From the NCBI GenBank assembly GCA_963281155.1, contig CAUJLY010000003.1:930001-994000 (forward strand): a stretch of DNA of 64,000 nt, in the 5' to 3' direction. The number at the start of each line of letters is the position of its first letter. Position 1 is the first letter of the stretch. The notes below the pieces were generated by a model that saw nothing but the letters and a program-made list of their open reading frames with translations, did not search any database and was not told the DNA's origin. Source of the stretch: Rhabditophanes sp. KR3021. Its lineage: Eukaryota > Nematoda > Chromadorea > Rhabditida > Alloionematidae. This document shows positions 44,830-54,745 of this stretch, one piece after another. Position numbers and translations under genes: made by a program.

Positions 44830-47432
44830 TTTGATTCACAATAAATGCTGTGTAAATCGAAAATGTGTATTAATTAAATGCAACAATAACAAAGATTATC
44901 CATCATTGAGTGCTCATTTTTAAGTGTATACCCTATTTGAAGTTACTTCTGCGAATAAATAACATTTTCAGAGTATAAAATCATTTGTTAATTACTTTTA
45001 ACTTCTAGATGCGAGGATGTATTTTTAGGTTTCGTTTTCGTAATGCCCTGTCTCGCCAATATTTAAGAGCTAGTCACGTTTAAATTCAAATAATGTGTCA
45101 TACCCAAATCTATTGTTGAAGGCAAACTTATTTCGCTAATTACTATTTGAAAAATCAGTTCTATTTCATCGGAAACCATCTCTGTAACAAATAATATTTA
45201 TGAAACTTTTAAAAAGCTTTATTGGATACCTAAGCAGCGTTGCTGAAAATTCTAAATGTTTTGCAACATGATTAGTATTATTAACTTGCTTCAACATTTA
45301 ATTTAATCAAGAGGAGCACAGTAAAGGATAACTAAAAATGGCTTCTTATATATACTTTAATCTATATACCACCTGTCATTAAAAGACTCACAATTAAATC
45401 TTCAATTTAAACTGCCATACTGATTATAACACAAATCGACATGATGTGTCTTTTGCCAATTTGCAATTATGTAGATTGTCAAGTTAATTTATTATTTAAG
45501 ATCCTTTTAGTATGGCAAATGTAAGTTCTTGAATTTAAATAAGGTAGTCAGTCAACAAAGATATGCCGAAAGTCATTTTTAGTAACTTATAAATATTTTG
45601 TCGAACATTACTTAATTTGGGCATGATCCAAATATTAAGACATCATTTTATGCATTACGTCTACATTAAATAGTATTGCGAGTATACAATAAACAAATAT
45701 TTGAATATTACCATGAATTATGTTACGTGGAAGACAGGCATTTTCGACAAACAATCTCGAATCTAAGTAATCGCCGTGACAAACCGCTTTATTGTAGCAC
45801 GCCGTTTCTGCCTAAATTCTTTTCATAATTGTTAATCTTGAAGATACGGTTGATCTAATTGTTGTTGGTAACATGAGAATCACCAATCCATATGATGTCA
45901 TCACTTAATTTGAGGGTACAAATCAAACATGGAGCCTTGTAACTTTCACTAATTTATAAAGAAACACTTGTTTTCTAATATTGTATAATATCCTTAATTA
46001 CCTTTACATCCATTTTCAATTACAATAAACTATTGCTTAAGAAATATTTTTGTTTCTTTTTATATTTAAAAATCAAAAAATTAAGAATGATGGACATTAA
46101 TTTATTTATGACTTTAATCGTTTTACGTATGCTTACATTAAACAAAGAATATATCTATACACTTTCATAACAGCTTTTCCTAATGGATTAAATCAATTTA
46201 ATTTGCAAGTGTATTCAAAGCAATTATACGAAAGATCCCATTCACTTTAAATAATCATAATTAAAATAAAAATTATTGTTTGCTTATTTCTAGTATTCCT
46301 GTGCATAATTCATCAGCTAATCGTAAAACATGTGGATTCTTCACATTTTCCAGATAATAATTTTGAAGATTTAGGGTTCAATTGTGTCGCTTTTTATGGT
46401 TACTAAACTTCGAATTATTAATTATATTATCAAAGGTTTTTAAATTGATATTCTTTAACAATAAACTCATTCATCAAATATGTTTATGAATCGTTTAATT
46501 CACAGCAAAATTTATTAGCTAATTTAAAATAAATTAATACACAATGAATGACAAAGAATATTTCCTCCACTAACACCCCATTTAAACTAAAAATGAATAG
46601 CACCACAACGTCTATTTAAAAAATGCTTTTGGGAAAGAAAAAGTGATACGAATTAGTTATTATTAAATATGAAGGCTTCATGTGAAAACATCATTATGCC
46701 ATTATACACAAAATATTTTTTCCCTTTTGTGATTGCACTTTACACCTATTGCTTAATTACATAAGTTGTCATATAAGTTTTACCAAAAACTTATGTTCAA
46801 ACTAAACCGCTTTTAAAAACGAATTTAAGCGTGATTAAATAAAAGTCATATCATTGTTATTCACATAGATCCAAATTTTCTTATCTAATACCAACGTCAC
46901 ATCTTTTTTAATTTTCTATTTTTGCCATCGAGTATGAAAACAATCGCAGACAGCCCTATATAAATTTTTGGCATTTACATGTAAAAAATTGATAAAAATT
47001 AAGGTGAATAATTACTACTTGCTCATTAGTGATATTTTCTCATCTGAAAAACAACTTTGCATGAACCTTTTTTCTTATTTTGAAATCATATTATAACAAC
47101 TTTTCATTTATTTTCACAAAGCTTATTTTGTAGTCGACGGTTGCGTGCAATTAGTTCATTACTTATATCATATATCTCCTTTTCCTAAAATTAAAGGTAT
47201 TCTTTTGAAGTGCAAGGATTCATTTGTATTTTTTCAATTAATACCTGCACTCAATTTAAATATAATTATTTCAGGGAAAGTCATATTAAGTTTGCCATAT
47301 TTTGTTAATTTACATTTAGTCATATAAAGTTAGGGTATTAAAATTTCGATAACAAAAAATACATTGTTTTGAGTCTTCTTTGTAAACTTCCTTTCCAACA
47401 ATTAAAATACATTTTCAGTTTGTCTTTTTGCA
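44830..47432. other. Intergenic, 2.6 kb, with decayed duplicate of the TFIIS N-domain gene 5' end
   Basis: Mostly featureless AT-rich DNA. The part at 45250-45521 resembles 41195-41564 (both begin ttctaaatgttttg, share an aatcaa-gagga block, and end in an 80/81-nt open segment followed by gtaagttc). No second exon was found after the copied donor. Confidence 0.45.
45250..45521 (+). pseudogene. Probable partial duplicate of the TFIIS N-domain gene (upstream region plus exon 1)
   Basis: An ATG at 45441 opens 80 nt without a stop ('MMCLLPICNYVDCQVNLLF') up to a gtaagttctt donor at 45521. The functional gene has 81 nt from ATG to gtaagttcct. Upstream blocks are also alike. The acceptor and domain-coding exon are absent downstream. 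Confidence 0.35.
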
Positions 47433-48363
47433 ATGGAAAGGCGTCATTTTATTAAATTGAAAAGGTTAGCTGGCCATTATACTGATGAAGTTTCGATTTA
47501 CGGAAAACGTGTAGCAAAAGCACCTAAGTTTGAATTAGTTTCCCATGTATTTGTTTCTACTCTTTATGATATACCTGATTTCGAATCATTAGAAAACCCT
47601 ACAGTTAGAAACGGCATTCGTTATCATGTTCACGTTGAAGATGTTGCAAATTATGACCCACCACAACTTTCCAACGGAATTCATGTTTCTATTGACCAAT
47701 TGAATTTGTGGGAAAATAAACGTAAACAACGAGCTCAAGAAATGTTGATTTCTCCTGATGGACGGTAATAAAAAATTGTAATTTATTTTAATCAAAATTT
47801 TAGAAACATCTCCCCAGCTTTATCCCTCCAGATAACTGGCCTCGACAAAGACGAGCAATACGCAGTTGGACTTCGCTTCTGTCAAATGGACAATCATTTA
47901 TATAAATTCATACCAGATAAGGACCAATATGTGCCATATAAAGTCGATCCAACTTTCCAAATACAAAAAATTATTCCACTATACTTGAATGACTCTATGA
48001 GTGGAGCCACGACCATGAAAGAGGGCATTAGTTTTAGTGAAATGGTTCTATTTTCAAATTTTAGCAAAACTAGGGGAGCTGACTTTAGAAATGTAATAGT
48101 AATTTATGATTTAAAAATATTTATTTTAGGTCATCCTCAAAAGTAACTGCAAGTACCAAATTTCCATTGTTATTGGCACTCTTTCCGAAAAAGAACATTT
48201 TACAAAATTCGATGTTGTTTATTCTGATTCCCCTGAATGTTTGCAATTCCTTACAGTCCCAAAAACATCCAAACATATGAGACGTCTTTGTTTCCGTAAA
48301 AATACCATCGCAATTGCTCCTACTTACACTGTCATCAAAGAAGAAAATGAAAACGAAGGATAG
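47433..48363 (+). CDS. Divergent T-box transcription factor, 284 aa
   Basis: Exons 47433-47764, 47804-48092 and 48130-48363 join in frame. An acceptor-like ttttcag ends 14 bp before the ATG. After about 60 residues a T-box-like domain runs from about 68 to 245: 'IHVSIDQLNLWENKRKQRAQ' with 'EMLISPDGRNISPAL' (compare LW..F...EMI.T..GR..FP), then 'ITGLDKDEQYAVGLRF', 'DNHLYKFIP', 'MKEGISFSEMVLFSN' (compare WMK..ISF....LTN) and 'ILKSNCKYQISIVI' (compare L.S.HKY.P...I). Key positions are kept but several invariant residues differ (for example the usual WMK is TMK and HKYQP is CKYQI), as in fast-evolving nematode tbx genes. DNA binding is inferred. Confidence 0.75.
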
Positions 48364-48664
48364 TTTATTTGCTTATCTAAGTATTACAAATAAATATAAT
48401 CAGCATGTATTGTTTTCAAAAACATATGTAGCTTAATTTCTTGACATGATATTTATGTAATCCCACATTGACAGCGTATCAATTCATAATATTAATTCTC
48501 TTTGTAAATATGTTTTGATAAATATAGGATTTGATAAGTGATTAATCTCGTTTTTGATGTCATCAATCAAATGAGTAAGCGAAACCTTAATTTCTTATAT
48601 TAATAAAAAAAGATATAAATGGAGCGTGTCGCACCATTTCATCAAATTCATTCGCATTTTTATA
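48364..48664. other. Intergenic after the T-box gene
   Basis: About 300 bp with the T-box 3' UTR. A 17-codon upstream frame at 48619 reads 'MERVAPFHQIHSHFYNV' before the coiled-coil start; no other feature. Confidence 0.4.
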
Positions 48665-49051
48665 ATGTATGAAAGAAAAATTAATAAATTAAACTATTTC
48701 CTAACCCTTGAAACCAAAGCTCGTCTTGACACCGAAGGAAAACTAAAAGAAACCACCGAAACTTTATTAGCTGGTGTTCAAAGCCTAGTTGCGGCAAACA
48801 ACGCAAAAGTAGACAAACTTTTAACCATTGCTATCAAAATGCATGCAAAAGAAGTAGAAACCTTACAAAACGCTTCTCTCCAGCTCATCATCCAAAATGA
48901 AACCTTGCTTTCCCAAATAAGCTCATTAGAACAGGAATTAATATCAACTAACAACATAATCGCTAACTTCGAATGCAGGGAGCAAATAAAATCTACTCTA
49001 AACAACAAAAAGATCAAGCTAGCCAAAAAAGGATCCCACCAATTAAATTGA
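48665..49051 (+). CDS. Small coiled-coil protein, 128 aa, unrecognised
   Basis: An ATG at 48665 opens 128 codons without an intron. The product 'MYERKINKLNYFLTLETKAR' onward is rich in Leu, Lys, Glu and Ala with heptad spacing, for example 'LLAGVQSLVAANNAKVDKLL' and 'LLSQISSLEQELISTNNIIA', and a basic C terminus. It looks like a parallel coiled coil. No known family was recognised; coding status rests on length and amphipathic pattern. Confidence 0.5.
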   Translation: MYERKINKLNYFLTLETKARLDTEGKLKETTETLLAGVQSLVAANNAKVDKLLTIAIKMHAKEVETLQNASLQLIIQNETLLSQISSLEQELISTNNIIANFECREQIKSTLNNKKIKLAKKGSHQLN

Positions 49052-49330
49052 TTAACTTATTTATGCATAACTTTTATAATAATACTGCGCACAAACAACT
49101 CCTTTTTATGTTTATAAACAAAAAAACAACACGTTTCTGTCTGTCTCTTTTTCTGCTGCCGAGGTCTCTGCTTTATTCTTGACAGGAAATTTATTATTGA
49201 CATCCACACACTTATTGCGTTTGGTCATTTTTACAGGTACCTTTTCTATTTACGTATTTGTTTGTTGTCAGCTGATGTTTATATTGGCCTTTAGACTTTC
49301 TAAGTTATTTGATAAATAATTTGTGTTCTC

Positions 49331-49337
49331 TTTATAG
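49331..49337 (+). promoter_or_regulatory. Trans-splice-like acceptor before the RAD23-like gene
   Basis: tttatag ends 36 bp upstream of the ATG at 49374, within the pyrimidine-rich ttctctttatag. Confidence 0.35.
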
Positions 49338-49373
49338 TCCATTGATTATCTATATATTCGGTACGTGTATAAA

Positions 49374-50870
49374 ATGGAAGTCACTTTTCGTACTATCACA
49401 CACAAGTGTTTGAAGTTAAAGATAAACGAACCAAAGGAAGCTTGTGTGATTATGAGTGAACTTGGTTCTATGTTTCCTTCTATTGTGGAGAATCGTAAAA
49501 AGGAAAGGCTGCTTATTTATGGAAATAGAACTTTTAGGGATAAGGACATCTTTGACCCTAAGATTGTTAATAGTGAGAAGTTTGTTATCTTTTTCCAATT
49601 GAATAGTGACGTCGCTGATAACATTTATGAGGATGATTCCACTGAGGATAGTATTATGAGTGAAAATCCATATTTTGAGAATAACCCGATAGAGAGAGAT
49701 TCGTTTGTACCGGATAACGAGGATCTTCCAGTTGCCAGAGTTGATCAACCGATGGAAGAGGATGTGAATGTTGCTATGTCTATGTATAATAATGAACCCG
49801 GGACCCCCGTTGCAATGTCTACTATCACTTCAGTTAATGATGATGCTCCGGATTATATGTCGTATTCGGGAACGTTCGATATTGACATTGGAGATGATTT
49901 TGAATCTCATTTAGAAGAAGCTGATGGTGGCATTTCATCTGATTCTTCTATTTTCTCGGGAGTCTCGCTCACTGAAAGAAATATTGTCCCCCGTATTAAC
50001 AATATTGAAGATCTTCGCAATCTTGACATTCTCCAAAATGCTCTTGCTCCAAGATTCTTTATGCTGGATGAATTTTTTCAAGGAATAGGCTCAAATAAAC
50101 AACTCGCACAGGAACCTAATGATGGATATGATAAAACAGAAGAAATCTCTGCTATGATCATGGCAGCAGTTGGACTCGGTTACAACAAAGAAGATGTCCT
50201 AAAATCTCTAAAAATAGCTTCCGGCGACAAAGAGTATGCATCCCAGATTCTTTTGATGAATGGTTTTAATGATGAACCAGCAGATTTAATTGGAATTGCA
50301 CCAAGTATTAAAGAAAATGAAAACAAAACTGCTGTTCTTTGCAATAGTCTCTATTTTGAAAATCTCCGCACTGACATTCAAACTAATGCTACTTTATTAG
50401 AAGAGTATATTGAAAAAGTTGCGCAACATGATCCTGAATTCATTGAAGTAATTAAAAGAAATGAAAGCATTTTTATGAATCTAATTAATATGCCCTGCCG
50501 TAATGTTGAAGACTTTTATGAAGCTGATCCTGAGCCAATGGACTTTCTCTCTTCAATTGTGCCGCATAGTGATGTAAATTATAGAGATCAGCTGATGAAT
50601 ATGAATGATGAAATATTGATGGACGACTTTAGGTACAATGAAGCCAATCAGACAATCCAAGAAACCATCATGAGACAATTTGAAATGGAAAACCAACGAA
50701 ACATAACAGAAGCTGATTTAAGTCTCAATGATATGACAAAAATAGACCAAATTGTAGAGATGGGTTTTTTGCGTGAACGCGCAATTGCACTTTACTTGCA
50801 CAATCACAAAAACGAAAGGAAGACTGTTGAAGACTTAATAGTTGAAAGTGGTCAATTAGAGACCTCTTAA
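49374..50870 (+). CDS. rad-23: RAD23-like ubiquitin receptor (UBL-UBA-XPCB-UBA), 498 aa
   Basis: An intronless frame from ATG 49374. Residues 1-77 form a ubiquitin-like domain ('MEVTFRTITHKCLKLKIN', ending 'VIFFQLN'). A long acidic, Ser/Asp-rich linker follows to about 250. A UBA domain lies at about 260-305 ('MIMAAVGLGYNKEDVLKSLK', 'YASQILLMNGF'). An XPC-binding/STI1-like segment is at about 325-370 ('NLRTDIQTNATLLEEYIEKV', 'DPEFIEVIKRNESIFMNLIN'). A C-terminal UBA at about 455-495 reads 'IDQIVEMGFLRERAIALYL'. This is the RAD23/HR23 order; such proteins shuttle ubiquitylated substrates to the proteasome and stabilise XPC in nucleotide excision repair. It is longer than usual (363-409 aa) because of the linker, and UBA1 is divergent. 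Confidence 0.82.
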   Translation: MEVTFRTITHKCLKLKINEPKEACVIMSELGSMFPSIVENRKKERLLIYGNRTFRDKDIFDPKIVNSEKFVIFFQLNSDVADNIYEDDSTEDSIMSENPYFENNPIERDSFVPDNEDLPVARVDQPMEEDVNVAMSMYNNEPGTPVAMSTITSVNDDAPDYMSYSGTFDIDIGDDFESHLEEADGGISSDSSIFSGVSLTERNIVPRINNIEDLRNLDILQNALAPRFFMLDEFFQGIGSNKQLAQEPNDGYDKTEEISAMIMAAVGLGYNKEDVLKSLKIASGDKEYASQILLMNGFNDEPADLIGIAPSIKENENKTAVLCNSLYFENLRTDIQTNATLLEEYIEKVAQHDPEFIEVIKRNESIFMNLINMPCRNVEDFYEADPEPMDFLSSIVPHSDVNYRDQLMNMNDEILMDDFRYNEANQTIQETIMRQFEMENQRNITEADLSLNDMTKIDQIVEMGFLRERAIALYLHNHKNERKTVEDLIVESGQLETS

Positions 50871-52572
50871 TCGATATAAAATTTATGTAATATAGCCAAA
50901 AATAATAATTAAAACCCTATAAATATCATATTATGAAAATGTTAGTGAAAAAAACTTTATGAGATAATTTTTCAAAATATGGCACATAAATAGTTCCGTT
51001 TGTTTATCAAAATAAGCGTGTCAATTTGTGTTTTTTTGCACGATAGTCTGGAGTTGTTATTCTAATTATATTTTGATACCCACAACTTTTTTCCTATTCC
51101 TTTACCACAACCCCATTTTATCGCATAAATAAATGTTGTCCCTTGGTCACGACTGGTGCGCTGTGTCAAGTGCCAGGAAATGAATAGTTATCAGGCCAAT
51201 AAATAGCCTTCTTCAATTACATTAGCTATATGTCATTTAAATATATTGATATATTTATTTTGAGCCGCAATTTAAAGGAATTGATTAAGAGCCCTTTGTT
51301 ATTATGTATTTCCTATGATTTGTTTTAGAAGTGTTTAGAAAGTGCTTGACGAGTGCCAGCCACTAAATACAATTATTTAAATACAATCATTTGCAATTCT
51401 ATTTTAAAAGTCAATGTTCAAGCCATTTTATTCAAGCAATTGTAACGATTTTTGGATTCTCGTAAAATCATTTACGGCATTCATTTTTTCTTTTTTCTGA
51501 AATAAACCTTTTACGGTATTTCTAAAGACTTGTATTTTTGGCAACTAATCCTTTACTGTACATATTTTAAGCTTGCAAACAAAATCATTTACGGTACATT
51601 TTTGTCTAATATGTTTATTAAAATAATTTATGCCTTTTGACATAAAAACATTTCTTTAGGGCATGTTGCGTTATAAATAGAATTCATTACAAGCAGTTTA
51701 TTTCAAACAAATTATTCGTTAATAAAGTGTCGTTTACTAAAAATTGTGTGTGCGCAGAAGTTCTTACCAGTAAAGACATCATTTTTGCTTAATGAAACCC
51801 TTACATCTCTTTTGTAATTGCTAATTAATAATAAATAAAATTATATCTTTTTGTTGTTGCTTGAAAAAAATCTTTGTGAATCCTTTCTATTTTGTTGTTA
51901 AGAACCATTTAAAGGGAAGAATCATTTACTTACGGTTTTGCTTCATCGTATTTTTTAGGAAATTTGAAAAGCCTCAATTATTATATCTAACAAGAGAAAA
52001 AGGCTTGTCGTCAGTTTACTAAAACATATGAAGGTATTCTTCTAATATCACATTCATATTATTAATTAAAATTGTTCATTCAACACGCAATCCATATATT
52101 TAGTTTTCGCTAGTATTAAAAGTGTATGAATAAAAATATATTTTGGCTGTTATCATTACTTCCGCTCAAAGATATATATCTATCTGCTTTTGAATAACTC
52201 CGATTATCTTTTCCAAGTTTGTCCGTGACATCACAGCCAAAAAATCTTAACAATAGTATCATGTTTTGCTTATGCATTTATAACAAATTTGTTGCCACTT
52301 TATAAACACAACTATCATTTTTTGTCTTTTGTTAGTTGAATATAATTAATGAAGGGTTTAAAAAAATTGTTTTTTATAAAATCTCACGCATCATATTTCT
52401 CCTTCCGTTTTCTCATTTCATTTTATATACGTTAAAGTCTTTTCTCCTAATAATGAAATGTGTTTAACTACTGCACAAACCACGCAGCTATTGGAAATAA
52501 TGCTTTTCCAACCATTAATAACTTTAAGGCCCTCTCACCCCCCTAAACATAAACATTATTCCATCCCTGTAT
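50871..52572. other. Intergenic, 1.7 kb, with phased TTTACGG motifs
   Basis: AT-rich spacer. The motif tttacgg or close variants occurs at 51471, 51510, 51552 and 51588, that is at 36-42 bp steps, with a further tacttacgg near 51925. No coding sequence seen. Confidence 0.55.
51468..51597. repeat. Phased TTTACGGYA motif array (degenerate repeat of about 40 bp)
   Basis: Four occurrences of a-tc-tttacggYa spaced 39, 42 and 36 bp apart, while the DNA between them is only weakly similar. It may be a decayed minisatellite or a cluster of binding sites. Confidence 0.6.
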
Positions 52573-53460
52573 ATGCCACCAATTAATGATCATCATATGT
52601 TACTTTCACTATTAATTAATAATCAACTTTACACTTACTTATTTCCTTACTTTCTTTTAGTCATATTGTCACTTCAAGCTTGCTGTAGTTTCATCTTTTG
52701 CTGCCGCACAAAAAGCGGTGGCTATGATGATTCAAAATGCGTGACTAATGTCAATAAAAGTAGTACCAAAAAGAGTGATGGTAATGATTATAAGTCCAAA
52801 GTTAACATATCAAACAATATTCTAAATACTTTAGGTACCAACTCTGCAGGATCTTCATCAAAATCGGGTGGTAGGAAGGTATCTCCAATGGTGCCCATCA
52901 AACCAAATCATTCAGAACATGTAACAATTAGACAACAAAACAATCTAAATAATAATTTAAGTAAAGCCAATGGAACTAGGTCCTCTGCACTGGTAACTAG
53001 GACGGAAAAGTCAGACAAGACTCATGATAATACTCAAGACTTTAGTTATGGTTATGACTTTGATGAATGTAGTGAAAAAGATGGTTATTTAGAAGGTAGC
53101 CGCGATTATTCAAATGACCTATATAATAATATTTGCAATAGTGCATTACGCAAACAATCTTACCAAATAGCAATCCAGGCCCACGAGTGCCGCAAAATAT
53201 CATCTAGTTCGTGTTTTTCATGGAAAACTACCTCTAGTAAAGATTCCTTTTTCTGCGATTTAAACAAACCCAAGAGGACAGAAAATGTAATAATGAGGTA
53301 TGGGAATTGCTACTTGTACAAAGATGAAGTTTTAAAAGTAGTAGGAACAGCGAAAAAAGCTTCCCTCGAAAGTTATAGTGATGAATATTATCTAACAATT
53401 CAGCAAAAAGAAATATTAGGTACGTTCTTTAACACAAACAACTTGATCTTCATAAAATGA
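52573..53460 (+). CDS. Orphan protein with one N-terminal hydrophobic segment, 295 aa
   Basis: A 295-codon frame starts at ATG 52573. A hydrophobic stretch at about residues 17-44 ('LYTYLFPYFLLVILSLQACC', then 'FIFCC') could be a signal anchor or membrane segment. The remainder is Ser/Asn/Lys rich and low complexity, with a 'YGYDFDECSEKDGYLE' acidic part and 'YGNCYLYKDEVLKVVG' near the end. A donor-like site (ttag|gtacgt) near 53420 could remove the last residues. No family is recognised. Coding support is length and composition only. Confidence 0.5.
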   Translation: MPPINDHHMLLSLLINNQLYTYLFPYFLLVILSLQACCSFIFCCRTKSGGYDDSKCVTNVNKSSTKKSDGNDYKSKVNISNNILNTLGTNSAGSSSKSGGRKVSPMVPIKPNHSEHVTIRQQNNLNNNLSKANGTRSSALVTRTEKSDKTHDNTQDFSYGYDFDECSEKDGYLEGSRDYSNDLYNNICNSALRKQSYQIAIQAHECRKISSSSCFSWKTTSSKDSFFCDLNKPKRTENVIMRYGNCYLYKDEVLKVVGTAKKASLESYSDEYYLTIQQKEILGTFFNTNNLIFIK

Positions 53461-54745
53461 TAACACACAATTAAAAATTGCTTACCCCAAGGCTATAAAT
53501 ATTAACATTAAGTGACTATGAATGTTAATATTAATGACTAGTAAATGAAAATGACATTCAAAACATGGTAAACATAAATTTTAACTTCTTTCCTTTTCTG
53601 TTGATTGCTTATATTCTCCATTACTAACGCTTCCGTTATGTAATGGATTATCAACTTATTAATTATCATATTTGTATTGATAAAAGACATTACACAAATG
53701 CGTACACTAAATATGTTTAATATATCAAATATATTTATACTTTTCTCGCCTTATTTGAACAACATCTATAACAAACTTTTTTAAATAGTATCAACCAAAA
53801 ATACATCACCACATTACATTATACCCATTATATTATATCTTTTCATTTGATTATTACCATTTGATAGAATAAAATTTAAGCAAACAACCGTTGTATATTG
53901 ACACATTTTTATTTTCGTGTACATATTTTTAATACATATGATTTTGATTGTATGAAAGTGTAGTAGGTACATTCAAATCTACAAGTGTCAAAGTACCCCT
54001 TCATCATCTACTAATTTATTAATTTCAAAACTTTTTTATGTGCCTCCCAAAAAATGAATAATAAATATATTGTTGTGAAAGATATATTTGTATGCGACTG
54101 CATATTTAAATCTCAAAATTATTTTCCTTTTTTTGTCATTTTATTTTCCCTTTTATTATTTGCCTTTGAAAGATTTTTGGTACAAAATTGTCTATTTATT
54201 TACACAGTTTAGAAGTATAGAAAGAGAATAATGGATTATGGTAGGGCAAACTATTTAACACCTCTAAAATAATTCATATAAGGATGCCTGTAAAATAGTT
54301 TAAACAATAACATTTCCATGATAGTTTATAAAATAATGTCTACATTCATAATCGTGTCTAATGTCTGTCAAAAAATTGTAATTTAGTTTAAGACCTTTAA
54401 ATTGAATGGAAATTCATAATTGTGTTTTTAATAATATTCATATTTTGTCAAATTGTGTTCTTGCATAGAGGTCTTTATAATTGAATAGTGGCACAATTAG
54501 ATTATTTACACACCGGATAAAGTATATTGTTCTTTTGTTTATTCAGCATGCTCGAAATTAAAATAATCCCCATTCTTTAAATTGTAATTTATTCATATTT
54601 CATTTGACATCTTTGTTGGCTTGTAGAGAGGAGAAAAAAGTTAAAATTAGTGTTAACCACAACTTTGAATGTGTTATTATATTATCACTACTTAAATTTA
54701 CGATCTATCACCAAAAAATCTATACAATAATAAAAATCTAAAATA
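53461..54745. other. Intergenic, 1.3 kb
   Basis: Very AT-rich (long runs of A and T), no open frame of note, no repeat array recognised. Likely contains the promoter of the following gene. Confidence 0.45.
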
